22,712 nt of DNA from Candidatus Epulonipiscium sp. (GTDB lineage: Bacteria; Bacillota_A; Clostridia; Lachnospirales; Cellulosilyticaceae), in assembly GCA_012841565.1 (NCBI GenBank), contig DUUM01000279.1, positions 1 through 22,712 on the forward strand. The letters run 5' to 3'. Positions 1 to 7,992 of this stretch are shown one piece after another. The first letter of the stretch is position 1; each line of letters begins with the position of its first letter. The position numbers and the translations under genes are program-made. Below the pieces are notes generated by a model. It made no database searches and was not told where the DNA came from. It saw only the letters and a program-made list of their open reading frames with translations.

Positions 1-454
1 ATTCACATTGCATAGGGATAATAACTGAATCTGATGCCGTGAGTGAATTTATAGTAAGTAAATTAACAGCTGGTGGGCAGTCAATAATAATAAAGTCATA
101 TTGATCCCTAATTTCTTTTAATCCTTTTAAAAGCAGAAATTCACGCCTTATTTGATTGGAAATCTCTATATCTGCACCTGCCAAATTCATGTTTGCTGGT
201 ATTACATCAAATTTTTCTATAGGTGTTTTATATATAGTCTCTTTAATTTCCATATTCCCAATTAAAAAATCATATATAGTGTTAGACACTTTATTTTTCT
301 CAATCCCAGAACCACTACTTGCATTACCTTGTGGATCCATATCTACTATTAATACCTTGTATTTCAACTTATTTAAGCATGCTGCCAAGTTAATAACGGT
401 TGTTGTTTTTCCAACGCCACCTTTTTGATTAACAACAGAGATAATCTTCCCCAT
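1..454 (-). CDS. parA: Chromosome partitioning ATPase ParA/Soj, 3' part cut off by window edge
   Basis: ParA-family ATPase that acts with ParB bound at parS to segregate the origin region; in Firmicutes it also affects DnaA activity. Only the first 151 codons are present and the gene runs off the left edge. The translation starts MGKIISVVNQKGGVGKTTT, with the deviant Walker A motif KGGVGKTT at residues 11-18. A VDMDPQGNAS segment (switch I/A' box) follows, and a Walker B-like FIIIDCPP is near residue 130. The start is supported by a strong ribosome binding site (AGGAGGAGGG at about 461-470). A sigma-A-like promoter and a parS site lie just upstream. A parB gene is expected beyond the edge but cannot be seen. 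Family assignment is secure. Confidence 0.95.
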   Translation of the reverse strand, partial: MGKIISVVNQKGGVGKTTTVINLAACLNKLKYKVLIVDMDPQGNASSGSGIEKNKVSNTIYDFLIGNMEIKETIYKTPIEKFDVIPANMNLAGADIEISNQIRREFLLLKGLKEIRDQYDFIIIDCPPAVNLLTINSLTASDSVIIPMQCE

Positions 455-491
455 ATTTTGCCCTCCTCCTCTTATTTAATGTTTCCTTTCT

Positions 492-520
492 ATCATATCC
501 CAAATGATGCCCAAAGTAAA
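492..520 (-). promoter_or_regulatory. Probable sigma-A promoter of parA
   Basis: Read on the minus strand there is a -35 element TTTACT (515-520), a 17-base spacer and a -10 element TATGAT (492-497). It sits about 40 bases upstream of the parA start codon and downstream of the terminator that closes the preceding gene, so parA probably starts its own transcript. Inferred from sequence only. Confidence 0.6.
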
Positions 521-551
521 TAAAATCCCAAGGTTTCCACCCTTATTTAAT

Positions 552-567
552 TGTTCCACGTGAAACA
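552..567. promoter_or_regulatory. parS centromere site
   Basis: TGTTCCACGTGAAACA fits the Bacillus parS consensus TGTTNCACGTGAAACA at every defined position. The flanks extend the dyad to 22 bases (549-570) with a single non-palindromic pair. It lies between the terminator of the upstream lipid kinase unit and the parA promoter, in non-coding DNA. ParB should load here and spread; the position about 32 bases from the parA -35 would also allow an effect on parA expression, which is inference. No second full match was found in the window. Confidence 0.92.
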
Positions 568-572
568 ATTAA

Positions 573-605
573 GGCCGCATACCACATTCCCAGTGATATA
601 CGGCC
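573..605 (-). terminator. Rho-independent terminator downstream of the lipid kinase gene
   Basis: In minus-strand RNA this is a 13-bp stem (two G-U pairs) closing a 7-base loop (arms 593-605 and 573-585), with a U-rich stretch (TTAATTGTTT) following. It ends transcription coming from argS and the lipid kinase before parS and parA. The last eight bases of the 3' arm can also pair perfectly with an upstream segment at 829-836. Confidence 0.75.
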
Positions 606-873
606 CCCATCTATATCTCCAATTCCTCACAATTAACAAATCCAACCTTCTTAACCATCTTCAGACTCTTCCGTCCTTTGCCATTCGCCCTTTGCTCTTT
701 CCCCACACAGCGGGCTTCTAAGTGCCAACCCAACGTCTTTTCCCCGCAATGGTAGGATGACATATGGGAATGAGCTTCCTTTGGCTTACTAGCCAAGAGA
801 AGCTCATTCCCATATGTCATCCTATCTAATGCGGCCAAAACCCCCACCCTGGCACCAAAAGCCACCACTAAAT
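606..873 (-). other. GC-richer non-coding stretch, possible structured 3' UTR or dispersed repeat
   Basis: About 270 bases between the lipid kinase stop codon and its terminator. It contains no convincing gene: a 94-codon open frame crosses it on the minus strand but begins inside the kinase gene without a ribosome binding site, and it translates a perfect palindrome. Base composition is clearly richer in G and C than the surrounding AT-rich DNA, and on the minus strand it is strongly purine-rich. It holds the long hairpin at 752-825. It could be a dispersed repeat unit, a degenerate remnant or a structured RNA; the sequence alone does not decide. Confidence 0.45.
752..825. repeat. Long near-perfect inverted repeat (74-base hairpin)
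   Basis: The arms 753-778 and 799-824 are perfectly complementary over 26 bp. After a 2-base asymmetry the structure continues with a further 6-bp stem (781-786 with 791-796) capped by the loop TACT. Positions 752 and 825 add a G-U pair in RNA. No U-tract follows on either strand, so it is not an ordinary terminator. Such structures are typical of small palindromic repeats or of RNase III/processing hairpins in RNA. Function unknown. Confidence 0.85.
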
Positions 874-1773
874 TTATTTGTTTAGATTTGTACAAACACT
901 TAATTTATGTCTTACCACAGATACATGAAGTGGGAATTCTGGTCCTTGCTCACCATCTATATCTGATATAGCACACGTATCATTGAGACAAGTAATGGTT
1001 ACATCGTCAACTTGCATATAAATAACATTAGGATCATTTAAATGTTCACCCTGTAGAACCTTAATAAATAAAGGTAAAATTTCATGAACTGCTACTGCTT
1101 TAATAATTACAAGGTCTAATAGTCCATCATCAATTAGGGCATACTTACCAAGCTTATCAAAACCACCTGCACTTTTACCATTAAATATTAAAAACAAAGA
1201 AACCTTTTCCTCAAACTTACCTGAAGGTGTTTCAAATTCTAAATGCATAGGCTGATATTCTTGAAGTTGCTCTACTCCTTTTACGTAATATGCCATTTTA
1301 CCAAACCTATTTTTTAAGTTTATATCTATTTTATGAGATACACTGGTAAATAATCCTGCACTACATACATTCACAAAGTAACTGCCGTTTACAATCCCTA
1401 CATCTATGGGTTTTATGTCCATATTAAGGATGGCATCACAGGCCGCCTCAATATCTTGAGGCATTCCAATCAAAGTTGAAAAATCATTAGCCGTTCCAAG
1501 AGGTAATAGACCTAATGGAATTTTTAATTCTTGTTGTATCATGGCATTAATAACTTCGTTTACAGATCCATCTCCACCCGATATAACCAGTAGATCTGTA
1601 TTATCATTTGTAACATACTTGTCAATGTAAGTAGCCATATCACCTTTACTCATACTTCTATAGATACTCATTATAAATCCTGCTTGTTGAAACTTGCGAA
1701 TGACTATATCTAGTGACCCTTGTATTCTCCGGTTACCAGCATTGGGGTTATATAAGAATTTAACTTTCTTCAT
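874..1773 (-). CDS. Diacylglycerol kinase family lipid kinase (DgkB/YegS/BmrU type)
   Basis: A 299-residue soluble or membrane-associated kinase expected to phosphorylate diacylglycerol or a related lipid, recycling it into phosphatidic acid for phospholipid synthesis. Visible motifs of the DAGK catalytic domain: YNPNAGNR at residues 8-15, the nucleotide-binding GGDGSVNEV at 66-74, LPLGTANDF at 90-98, and the C-terminal IDGE at 272-275, whose acidic residues are conserved in the family. Length is normal (about 300). A GGAGTGAT ribosome binding site precedes the ATG. It begins 35 bases after argS on the same strand with no terminator between, so the two are probably co-transcribed. The precise lipid substrate cannot be told from sequence, so no symbol is given. 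Confidence 0.9.
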   Translation of the reverse strand: MKKVKFLYNPNAGNRRIQGSLDIVIRKFQQAGFIMSIYRSMSKGDMATYIDKYVTNDNTDLLVISGGDGSVNEVINAMIQQELKIPLGLLPLGTANDFSTLIGMPQDIEAACDAILNMDIKPIDVGIVNGSYFVNVCSAGLFTSVSHKIDINLKNRFGKMAYYVKGVEQLQEYQPMHLEFETPSGKFEEKVSLFLIFNGKSAGGFDKLGKYALIDDGLLDLVIIKAVAVHEILPLFIKVLQGEHLNDPNVIYMQVDDVTITCLNDTCAISDIDGEQGPEFPLHVSVVRHKLSVCTNLNK

Positions 1774-1808
1774 CTCTTATCACTCCATTTTCATTTTAAA
1801 TATATCAT

Positions 1809-3521
1809 TTACATCTGTTCTGGCGCATATATCCCAAGTAAATATAATCCACTTTCTATTGTATATTTAGCTGCCGCTACAACTGCTAGGCGTGTGTTTT
1901 TAATATTTTTATCTTCTACTAAAATCGCATTGTCGTGATAGAACTTGTTAAACGCTTGAGCCACATGTATAACATATCGTGCTATAAATGATGGTTCGTA
2001 TTTATTAGCTGCTTCTTCAATTATTCTTGGAAGCTGAGCTATGGCTTTAATGACATCTATTGATACCTCATCTGTTAACACTGTATAATCTATATCTTTA
2101 AACTCAATGGTTGATGGGTCTATACCTGCCTTCTTTAGCAAGCTGCAAGTTCTAGCATGGGTATATTGAACATATGGACCTGTTTCACCTTCAAAACTAA
2201 GAACCCTTTCCCATGAAAATTGAATATCTTTGATAATACTATTATACATATCATCAAATATAACAGCACCTATCCCTACTTTTTCTGCAATATAATCCTT
2301 GTTTTCTAACTCTGGATTCTTCTCCTGTATAATGCTCTTTGTCTTCTCAATAGCTTCATTAAGGATATCCTCTAATAAAATAACATTTCCTTTTCGTGTA
2401 GAGAACTTACTACCTTCCATACTTACCATTCCAAAAGGAACATGAACTAAATCATTTGCCCATTCATAACCCATTTTTCTAACCACTTCAAACCACTGAC
2501 CAAAGTGTAGGTTTTGTTGTAGTGCTGTTACATATATGGCTTTTTCAAAATTATATGTCTCTTTACGATATAATGCTGCAGTTATATCCCTTGTAGCGTA
2601 TAATGTACTACCATCCTTCTTTGTAATAAGGCAAGGTGGCATATTCTTCTCATCAAGTCTTACTATTCTTGCTCCTTCACTTTCTTCTAAAAGACCCTTT
2701 TCATCTAGTTCCTTAATAACTGGTGCCATTTTATCATTATAGAAAGCCTCACCATTATAACTATCAAATGTAATATCTAATAACTTATATACCCGTTCAA
2801 ACTCACTTAAACTAACTTCTTTAAACCACTTCCAAAGTGCTAATGATTCTTCATCACCTTTTTCCATAGCTGTAAAATAGTTCCTTGCTTGATCATCTAA
2901 AGCAGGGTCTTTTTCTGCTTCTTCATGAAATAACACATAAATCCTTAAAAGCTCACTAATCCCTTTTTCTTCTACTAATTCTTTACTACTATATCTTTTA
3001 TAAGCAACAATTAACTTTCCAAATTGCGTACCCCAGTCACCTAAATGATTAATCCCAATACTATTATACCCAAAAGCCTCATATATACGATATAAACTAT
3101 TTCCGATAACCGTTGATCTTAGGTGTCCTATATGGAAGGGTTTTGCAATGTTAGGTGCTGAGTAATCAATAACAACATTTCCTTTAGAATTTGCTTGTGC
3201 GTATCCAAATTTTTGTTTCTTATCTAAGATTTCATCTAGTACTGATTTTATATAAATCTCTTTATTTATAAAGAAGTTTATATAAGCATTCACACTTTCA
3301 GCTTTATCTATAATATCTGTTCCTTCTATATTACTTGCAATCTCCTTTGCGATTACAGGAGGTGCCTTACGTAATGCCTTTGCTAGTCTAAAACACGGGA
3401 ATGCATAATCACCCATTTGTGTGTTGGTAGGTGTTTCAATCATTTCCTCAATCTCACTCACTGTAAACTCCGGTATTTGTTTATTTAATAGTTGAGCCAA
3501 CTCTAATTTAAAATTTCTCAT
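1809..3521 (-). CDS. argS: Arginyl-tRNA synthetase
   Basis: Class I aminoacyl-tRNA synthetase charging tRNA-Arg with arginine in the cytoplasm. The 570-residue product has the ArgRS N-terminal (Add-1) domain at about 1-90, then the catalytic Rossmann fold with SAPNIAKPFHIGHLRST (HIGH motif at 130-133), the NHLGDWGTQFGKL block at 158-170, and the KMSKS-equivalent KFSTRKGN at 372-379. A C-terminal DALR anticodon-binding domain occupies about the last 120 residues and ends GIYAPEQM, as usual in ArgRS. The start has a good ribosome binding site (AAGGAGT, 7 bases before ATG). No T-box leader is visible in the 60 bases between the upstream terminator and the gene. Its place next to the origin, between noc and parA, is unusual. 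Confidence 0.97.
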   Translation of the reverse strand: MRNFKLELAQLLNKQIPEFTVSEIEEMIETPTNTQMGDYAFPCFRLAKALRKAPPVIAKEIASNIEGTDIIDKAESVNAYINFFINKEIYIKSVLDEILDKKQKFGYAQANSKGNVVIDYSAPNIAKPFHIGHLRSTVIGNSLYRIYEAFGYNSIGINHLGDWGTQFGKLIVAYKRYSSKELVEEKGISELLRIYVLFHEEAEKDPALDDQARNYFTAMEKGDEESLALWKWFKEVSLSEFERVYKLLDITFDSYNGEAFYNDKMAPVIKELDEKGLLEESEGARIVRLDEKNMPPCLITKKDGSTLYATRDITAALYRKETYNFEKAIYVTALQQNLHFGQWFEVVRKMGYEWANDLVHVPFGMVSMEGSKFSTRKGNVILLEDILNEAIEKTKSIIQEKNPELENKDYIAEKVGIGAVIFDDMYNSIIKDIQFSWERVLSFEGETGPYVQYTHARTCSLLKKAGIDPSTIEFKDIDYTVLTDEVSIDVIKAIAQLPRIIEEAANKYEPSFIARYVIHVAQAFNKFYHDNAILVEDKNIKNTRLAVVAAAKYTIESGLYLLGIYAPEQM

Positions 3522-3580
3522 TGTATTACTCCTTACTCATAATTTGATTCTATACTTTTTTAACTATAACACTATTGTAC

Positions 3581-3614
3581 AAAATTAAATCTCCCCTAGC
3601 AAGGAGAGATTTAA
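3581..3614 (-). terminator. Rho-independent terminator after the ECF transporter gene
   Basis: Arms 3585-3596 and 3603-3614 form a 12-bp stem in minus-strand RNA (one G-U pair) with the loop TTGCTA, followed by UUUU. It begins 7 bases after the ECF gene's stop codon and separates the noc-ECF transcript from argS, implying that argS has its own promoter in the roughly 60 bases downstream; no convincing promoter was identified there. Confidence 0.8.
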
Positions 3615-3620
3615 ATATAT

Positions 3621-4472
3621 CTACTGTTTACAATAATCCTTACTACTCATGGATTTCCTATACATCTCCGGACTCACCTTACGATATAATAATAGCAAAA
3701 CATCATGAATAATTAGCACTGAAATCACACCTACAATTAAGGTTTTGGCAACCCTCGGAATATAATAAATCATAAATGCTATGTCTGCATGTGCAGCTAT
3801 CATAGAACGCAAAATAAATGTATTAAGTGTTGTCTGTAGAATGGATGGTACTATAACTGCTATGAATAATAAGAATATGTTGTTTACATTACGGTGTTCA
3901 GCATAAATACTAGTTCCCTTTTCCATTCTTCTAGCAATGAACACTAAAAGTAAAACCACAACAGAAGAAGCCATAAATCCATATGTAATGATATTTGGAA
4001 TACTCTTCTCTCCTGTATTAAGTTCCATAATAATTTGTGCATAATGGGTGCTTGGTAAGAATCTACCCACTATAAAACTTGCAATCCCTATTAGTCCTAT
4101 TGCTGAGAAAATACCTGTGACCCATCTACGCATTTTAATAGGATCAGAACCTTTGATCCACTGCCAAATTAAGCCTACTAACCAACCTCTTAAGGCTGCT
4201 GTTAGAGTAAACCATGGAATCCAACTACCACCCGGATTTGGTGTTAATAGGTTGAGTAAATCGGAAATCATCCCCACCATAAATCCATAGGCAGGTCCAA
4301 ATAAAATAGCTGGTGCTAATGTAAATGGGGATGTGAGACCCAATTTCATAAACTGAACGCCTCCCATTGTTATTGGAAAGCTTTGTTCAACTATTCTTAT
4401 TACAAATGACATTGCCAAAAAGACTGCACATTGTACCATTATCATGGTTTTATTGTTTATTTTCTCGTTCAT
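3621..4472 (-). CDS. ECF transporter S component, FolT-like (probable folate or other vitamin uptake)
   Basis: Integral membrane substrate-binding subunit of an energy-coupling-factor vitamin importer, working with shared EcfA/A'/T subunits encoded elsewhere. Six or seven hydrophobic segments are visible (roughly residues 10-27, 47-72, 88-106, 118-137, 162-180, 198-217, 232-263). The block FGPAYGFMVGMISDLL with PGGSWIPWFTL (58-90) and the late N-T-F-I-L and P-R pairs (217-221, 239-240) match the folate-type S-component pattern. At 283 residues it is much longer than typical S components (about 180-200); the extra length is mainly a segment at about 107-165. AGGGGGT precedes the ATG. The gene starts 17 bases after the noc stop and is probably co-transcribed with it. 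Folate specificity is an inference from similarity. Confidence 0.75.
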   Translation of the reverse strand: MNEKINNKTMIMVQCAVFLAMSFVIRIVEQSFPITMGGVQFMKLGLTSPFTLAPAILFGPAYGFMVGMISDLLNLLTPNPGGSWIPWFTLTAALRGWLVGLIWQWIKGSDPIKMRRWVTGIFSAIGLIGIASFIVGRFLPSTHYAQIIMELNTGEKSIPNIITYGFMASSVVVLLLVFIARRMEKGTSIYAEHRNVNNIFLLFIAVIVPSILQTTLNTFILRSMIAAHADIAFMIYYIPRVAKTLIVGVISVLIIHDVLLLLYRKVSPEMYRKSMSSKDYCKQ

Positions 4473-4489
4473 TTGAATACCCCCTAAAC

Positions 4490-5287
4490 CTATTTCATAG
4501 GAATTTTTATTTTTATTTCATACCCTTCCGGTTTTTCTTGCATGGTGTATTTAGCGTCTATACCTGATTGTTGAATAATGTCTACTGCTTGTGTAATTGT
4601 ATTTGTAAATAATCTAATATCATTTAAAAATCTTTTTACCTTTTTATCGTGTTCTTTTTTAATCTTACCTTCTTGGGTAAAGCTTATGAGTATTTTATCT
4701 ATCATCTCTTCTGTTCTTTTTACATTTAAGTCTTTCTCAATAATAAATTTTAAGGCCTTGAGTTGTGATTTTTTATCTGGGAGCCTAAGGAGTGCCCTTG
4801 CATGACGTTCACTTAAATTATGCTCTAATATCTTTTTAATAACTTCACTAGGTAACTTCAGTAGTCTTAGCTTATTCGCAACTGTAGATTGGTTCTTACC
4901 AATACTTTTAGCTAATTGTTGCTGGGTGTAACCATGGTCTTGCATGATATCATAGTAGGCTTGGCTCTCCTCTATAAAATTTAGATTTTCTCTTTGTAAG
5001 TTTTCAATTAATGCTAAGACGGCACTATCTTGGTTACTTACTTCAGTTATTACTGCTGGTATCTGCTCTAAACCTATGAGTTTAGATGCTTTCAACCTAC
5101 GCTCACCTGCTATTAACTGATAAGTATCACCAATAACCCTGACCGTTATAGGTTGTATTAATCCATGTTCTTTAATTGAATTCCCGAGTTCTTCTAAAGC
5201 TGATTGCTCAAAGAACTTTCTAGGTTGGTACGGATTAGGTCTTATCTTTTCTACTTTAATATATTGTATCTCTAGATTTTTCTGCAT
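4490..5287 (-). CDS. noc: Nucleoid occlusion protein Noc (ParB family)
   Basis: ParB-family CTPase and DNA-binding protein; in B. subtilis Noc binds NBS sites and blocks division over the nucleoid. The 265-residue product has the CTP-binding box GERRLKAS (61-68), ENLQREN (95-101), a helix-turn-helix region at 121-146 and SERHARALL (159-167). The four positions known to separate Noc from ParB specificity carry the Noc residues: Q133, K139, K144 and R161. The C-terminal part (about residues 219-265, ending IKIKIPMK) also aligns with Noc. Unlike B. subtilis Noc, it lacks the roughly 28-residue N-terminus with the membrane-binding amphipathic helix; an in-frame TGA two codons before the ATG rules out a longer start. 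GGGGG lies 11 bases before the ATG. It follows rsmG, the standard position of noc. Confidence 0.9.
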   Translation of the reverse strand: MQKNLEIQYIKVEKIRPNPYQPRKFFEQSALEELGNSIKEHGLIQPITVRVIGDTYQLIAGERRLKASKLIGLEQIPAVITEVSNQDSAVLALIENLQRENLNFIEESQAYYDIMQDHGYTQQQLAKSIGKNQSTVANKLRLLKLPSEVIKKILEHNLSERHARALLRLPDKKSQLKALKFIIEKDLNVKRTEEMIDKILISFTQEGKIKKEHDKKVKRFLNDIRLFTNTITQAVDIIQQSGIDAKYTMQEKPEGYEIKIKIPMK

Positions 5288-5372
5288 TAATCAATAAACC
5301 CCCTTCACAAATATTACCACTAATCTAATATTAGCATACCACATCAAATTACCTTAAACTACAGTCAATTAC

Positions 5373-6101
5373 TTATTTTTTAATTCCTAAAGGAGATTTT
5401 GACGGCTTACCTGCTTTTCTTGGATATTTTTCAGGTGTATGCCCTATTTTCCCTATTTGGATTATACTATGGGTAATATCCGTGTATGGGATAGAAGTAT
5501 CTTGTATAAGTTCTATTGTACCACCCAGTATTTCTATTGCCTCGATACTTTCCATTTTTTCTTCTTGTACATTTTGTGCTTTAAAAGAATAGAATTTACC
5601 GCCCTTTTCTATAAATGGCAAGCAATATTCGCATAATACTGCAAGGTGAGCGACTGCTCTAGAGACGCACATATCAAATTTTTCTCGGTATATTTCATCT
5701 TTTCCTAAATCTTCAGCCCTACCATGAACACACTGCACATTTTCAAGTTCAAGTTCCTCTACCACTGCCTCTAAAAATCCGATTCTTTTTTGCAATGAAT
5801 CTACTAAAGTTACTTCAATTTCTGGAAATGCAATTTTAAGTGGCAGTCCTGGAAATCCTGCACCTGTTCCCACATCTATTAATCTTCCTGATTGTTTAAA
5901 TTCTTCCATACTGGCTACACTTAGGCAATCTAAAAAGTGCTTTTTAATAATATCCATTGGCTCTATTATTGCCGTTAAGTTTAACTTTTTATTCCATTCA
6001 ATTAACATTTCCATATACGTCATAAATTGGTTTATCTGACCATCTGTAAGGGTTATACCTATTTCCTCTGCACCTAATCTTAGTATTTCTCTCTCAGTCA
6101 T
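5373..6101 (-). CDS. rsmG: 16S rRNA (guanine-N7)-methyltransferase RsmG (GidB)
   Basis: Methylates N7 of the guanine equivalent to E. coli G527 in 16S rRNA using S-adenosylmethionine. The 242-residue product shows the SAM-binding motif [10 protein letters not shown] at 76-85, an acidic residue ending the second strand (LVDS, 99-102) and the SRAVA motif at 147-151, in a Rossmann-like methyltransferase fold of normal length. I chose the start at 6101, where ATG overlaps the mnmG stop as ATGA (translational coupling), with GGGGTG upstream; an in-frame ATG at 6116 would add five residues but has no ribosome binding site. The chosen start also matches the usual N-terminus of the family. Part of the mnmE-mnmG-rsmG-noc block. 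Confidence 0.95.
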   Translation of the reverse strand: MTEREILRLGAEEIGITLTDGQINQFMTYMEMLIEWNKKLNLTAIIEPMDIIKKHFLDCLSVASMEEFKQSGRLIDVGTGAGFPGLPLKIAFPEIEVTLVDSLQKRIGFLEAVVEELELENVQCVHGRAEDLGKDEIYREKFDMCVSRAVAHLAVLCEYCLPFIEKGGKFYSFKAQNVQEEKMESIEAIEILGGTIELIQDTSIPYTDITHSIIQIGKIGHTPEKYPRKAGKPSKSPLGIKK

Positions 6102-7981
6102 TTTCTTGCACCCCATTGTTCTATATACATTAATAGGACAGATATATCTGCAGGTGAAACCCCTGAAATACGTGATGCTTGCCCTATAGATATAGGATTA
6201 ATCGCACTAAGTTTCTGCTTTGCTTCAATACGGAGTCCTTTAATTTCTTTATAATCTATCCCTTGTGGAATCCCTTTTCGCTCTAGTTTCTTAAATTGAT
6301 CCACTTGTTGACGTTGTCTATATATATAGCCTTCATATTTTAACTCAATCATTACTTGTTCAATAACAGCCGGTGCTAATACTGGCCTTTCAGGGTCTAC
6401 AGGTGCTAGGGTTTCATAGGCTATTTCCGGCCTTTTTAATAGCTCTAAAAGTGAACTACCTGATTTTAATACAGTACTTTTTTCTTTTTGTAAAATTTCT
6501 TGCACAGTTTCTGTATTGCTAATATACGTATTTTTAAGTCTTTTCATTTCCGTATCAATAGCTTCTCTTTTTTGTAGAAAATCTTTATATCTTTCTTCTG
6601 ATATTAGGCCTGCCTTATATCCTTTTGGTGTTAAGCGCAAGTCTGCATTATCTTGTCTTAAAAGCAAGCGATATTCTGCTCTAGAAGTCATCATGCGGTA
6701 TGGTTCATTTGTTCCTTTAATAACAAGATCATCAATGAGTACACCAATATATCCTTCTGATCTATCAATAATCATTGGCTCTTTATTATCTATATAATTT
6801 ACTGCATTAATGCCAGTAACAAGCCCTTGAGCTGCCGCTTCCTCATATCCAGAGCTTCCATTCATCTGACCTGCACTAAAAAAGCCTTTAATATTCTTAA
6901 ACTCTAAACTAACTGTAAGTTGCGTTGGATTTATACAGTCATACTCTATTGCATATCCTGTCCGCATAACTTCAACCTTTTCCATTCCCGGAATAGTCCG
7001 GAGCATACTAACTTGAACCTCTTCAGGTAAGGATGAACTCAGTCCTTGTACATACATTTCTGTTGTATGTAATCCCTCTGGTTCAAGAAAAATTTGGTGA
7101 CGATCTTTATCTGCAAACCTAACAATTTTATCTTCTATAGAAGGACAATAGCGTGCCCCAACTCCTTCTATTACACCAGAATACATAGGAGAACGATGGA
7201 GATTTTCACTAATTAAATCATGGGTATGTTGATTTGTATAGGCCAGGTAACATGGCTGTTGATCTCTTCTAATATCTTCTTCTCTACTTTCAAAAGAAAA
7301 AGGCACAATAACATCATCACCATATTGTGGTTCCATTTTAGATAGGTCAATGCTATTTCTATCAACTCTACAAGGCGTTCCTGTCTTAAACCTAACAATT
7401 TCAACGCCAAGTCCTTCAAGTACCTCCGTTAAGACTTTAGAACTTTTAAGGCCATCCGGGCCTGAATATTGTACATGCTCTCCTGTTAGACAACGTGCCT
7501 TTAAGTAAGTGCCTGTTGCTAATATAGCTGCCTTACAGGGATAAACCGCCCCTAGGGACGTTACAACGGATACTATTTTTCCATCTTCTACTTGTATCTT
7601 AACAATTTCAGCTTGTTTAATTTTTAAATTAGGGGTGTTTTCTAATGTTTTCTTCATCTCTTTTGCATATCCATACTTATCAGCTTGTGCCCTTAAAGAG
7701 TGAACTGCAGGCCCCTTAGCAGTATTTAGCATCTTAGATTGAATAAATGTCTTATCTATATTTTTACCCATTTCTCCACCTAGTGCGTCTATTTCTCTAA
7801 CTAAATGACCCTTAGAAGTACCTCCTATGTTAGGGTTACATGGCATCATAGCAATGCTCTCTAAATTCATGGTAAACATGATGGTGTCTTTTCCCATTCT
7901 TGCAGAGGCCAATGCTGCCTCACAGCCGGCATGTCCTCCTCCAATAACTACAACATCTACATTTTGTGCTATATATGACAT
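6098..7981 (-). CDS. mnmG: tRNA uridine-5-carboxymethylaminomethyl modification enzyme MnmG (GidA)
   Basis: FAD-dependent partner of MnmE that installs the (carboxymethyl)aminomethyl group on U34 of certain tRNAs. The 627-residue product has the FAD-binding [10 protein letters not shown] at 14-23, the conserved [19 protein letters not shown] block with its cysteine near residue 48, the ATGTYL motif, and the second conserved region [11 protein letters not shown]. Length matches the family (about 629). I placed the start at 7981 rather than an in-frame upstream start at 8008: AAAGGAGA lies immediately before the 7981 ATG, while the extra nine residues overlap the mnmE coding end and are not conserved. 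The gene begins 11 bases after the mnmE stop and its stop overlaps rsmG. Confidence 0.96.
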   Translation of the reverse strand: MSYIAQNVDVVVIGGGHAGCEAALASARMGKDTIMFTMNLESIAMMPCNPNIGGTSKGHLVREIDALGGEMGKNIDKTFIQSKMLNTAKGPAVHSLRAQADKYGYAKEMKKTLENTPNLKIKQAEIVKIQVEDGKIVSVVTSLGAVYPCKAAILATGTYLKARCLTGEHVQYSGPDGLKSSKVLTEVLEGLGVEIVRFKTGTPCRVDRNSIDLSKMEPQYGDDVIVPFSFESREEDIRRDQQPCYLAYTNQHTHDLISENLHRSPMYSGVIEGVGARYCPSIEDKIVRFADKDRHQIFLEPEGLHTTEMYVQGLSSSLPEEVQVSMLRTIPGMEKVEVMRTGYAIEYDCINPTQLTVSLEFKNIKGFFSAGQMNGSSGYEEAAAQGLVTGINAVNYIDNKEPMIIDRSEGYIGVLIDDLVIKGTNEPYRMMTSRAEYRLLLRQDNADLRLTPKGYKAGLISEERYKDFLQKREAIDTEMKRLKNTYISNTETVQEILQKEKSTVLKSGSSLLELLKRPEIAYETLAPVDPERPVLAPAVIEQVMIELKYEGYIYRQRQQVDQFKKLERKGIPQGIDYKEIKGLRIEAKQKLSAINPISIGQASRISGVSPADISVLLMYIEQWGARK

Positions 7982-7992
7982 CTTTTTCTCCT

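Noticed and set aside
611..895. 94-codon open frame on the minus strand
   Set aside because: It starts inside the lipid kinase gene with no ribosome binding site, reads through a perfect 26-bp palindrome and shows no recognisable domain; better explained as non-coding DNA.
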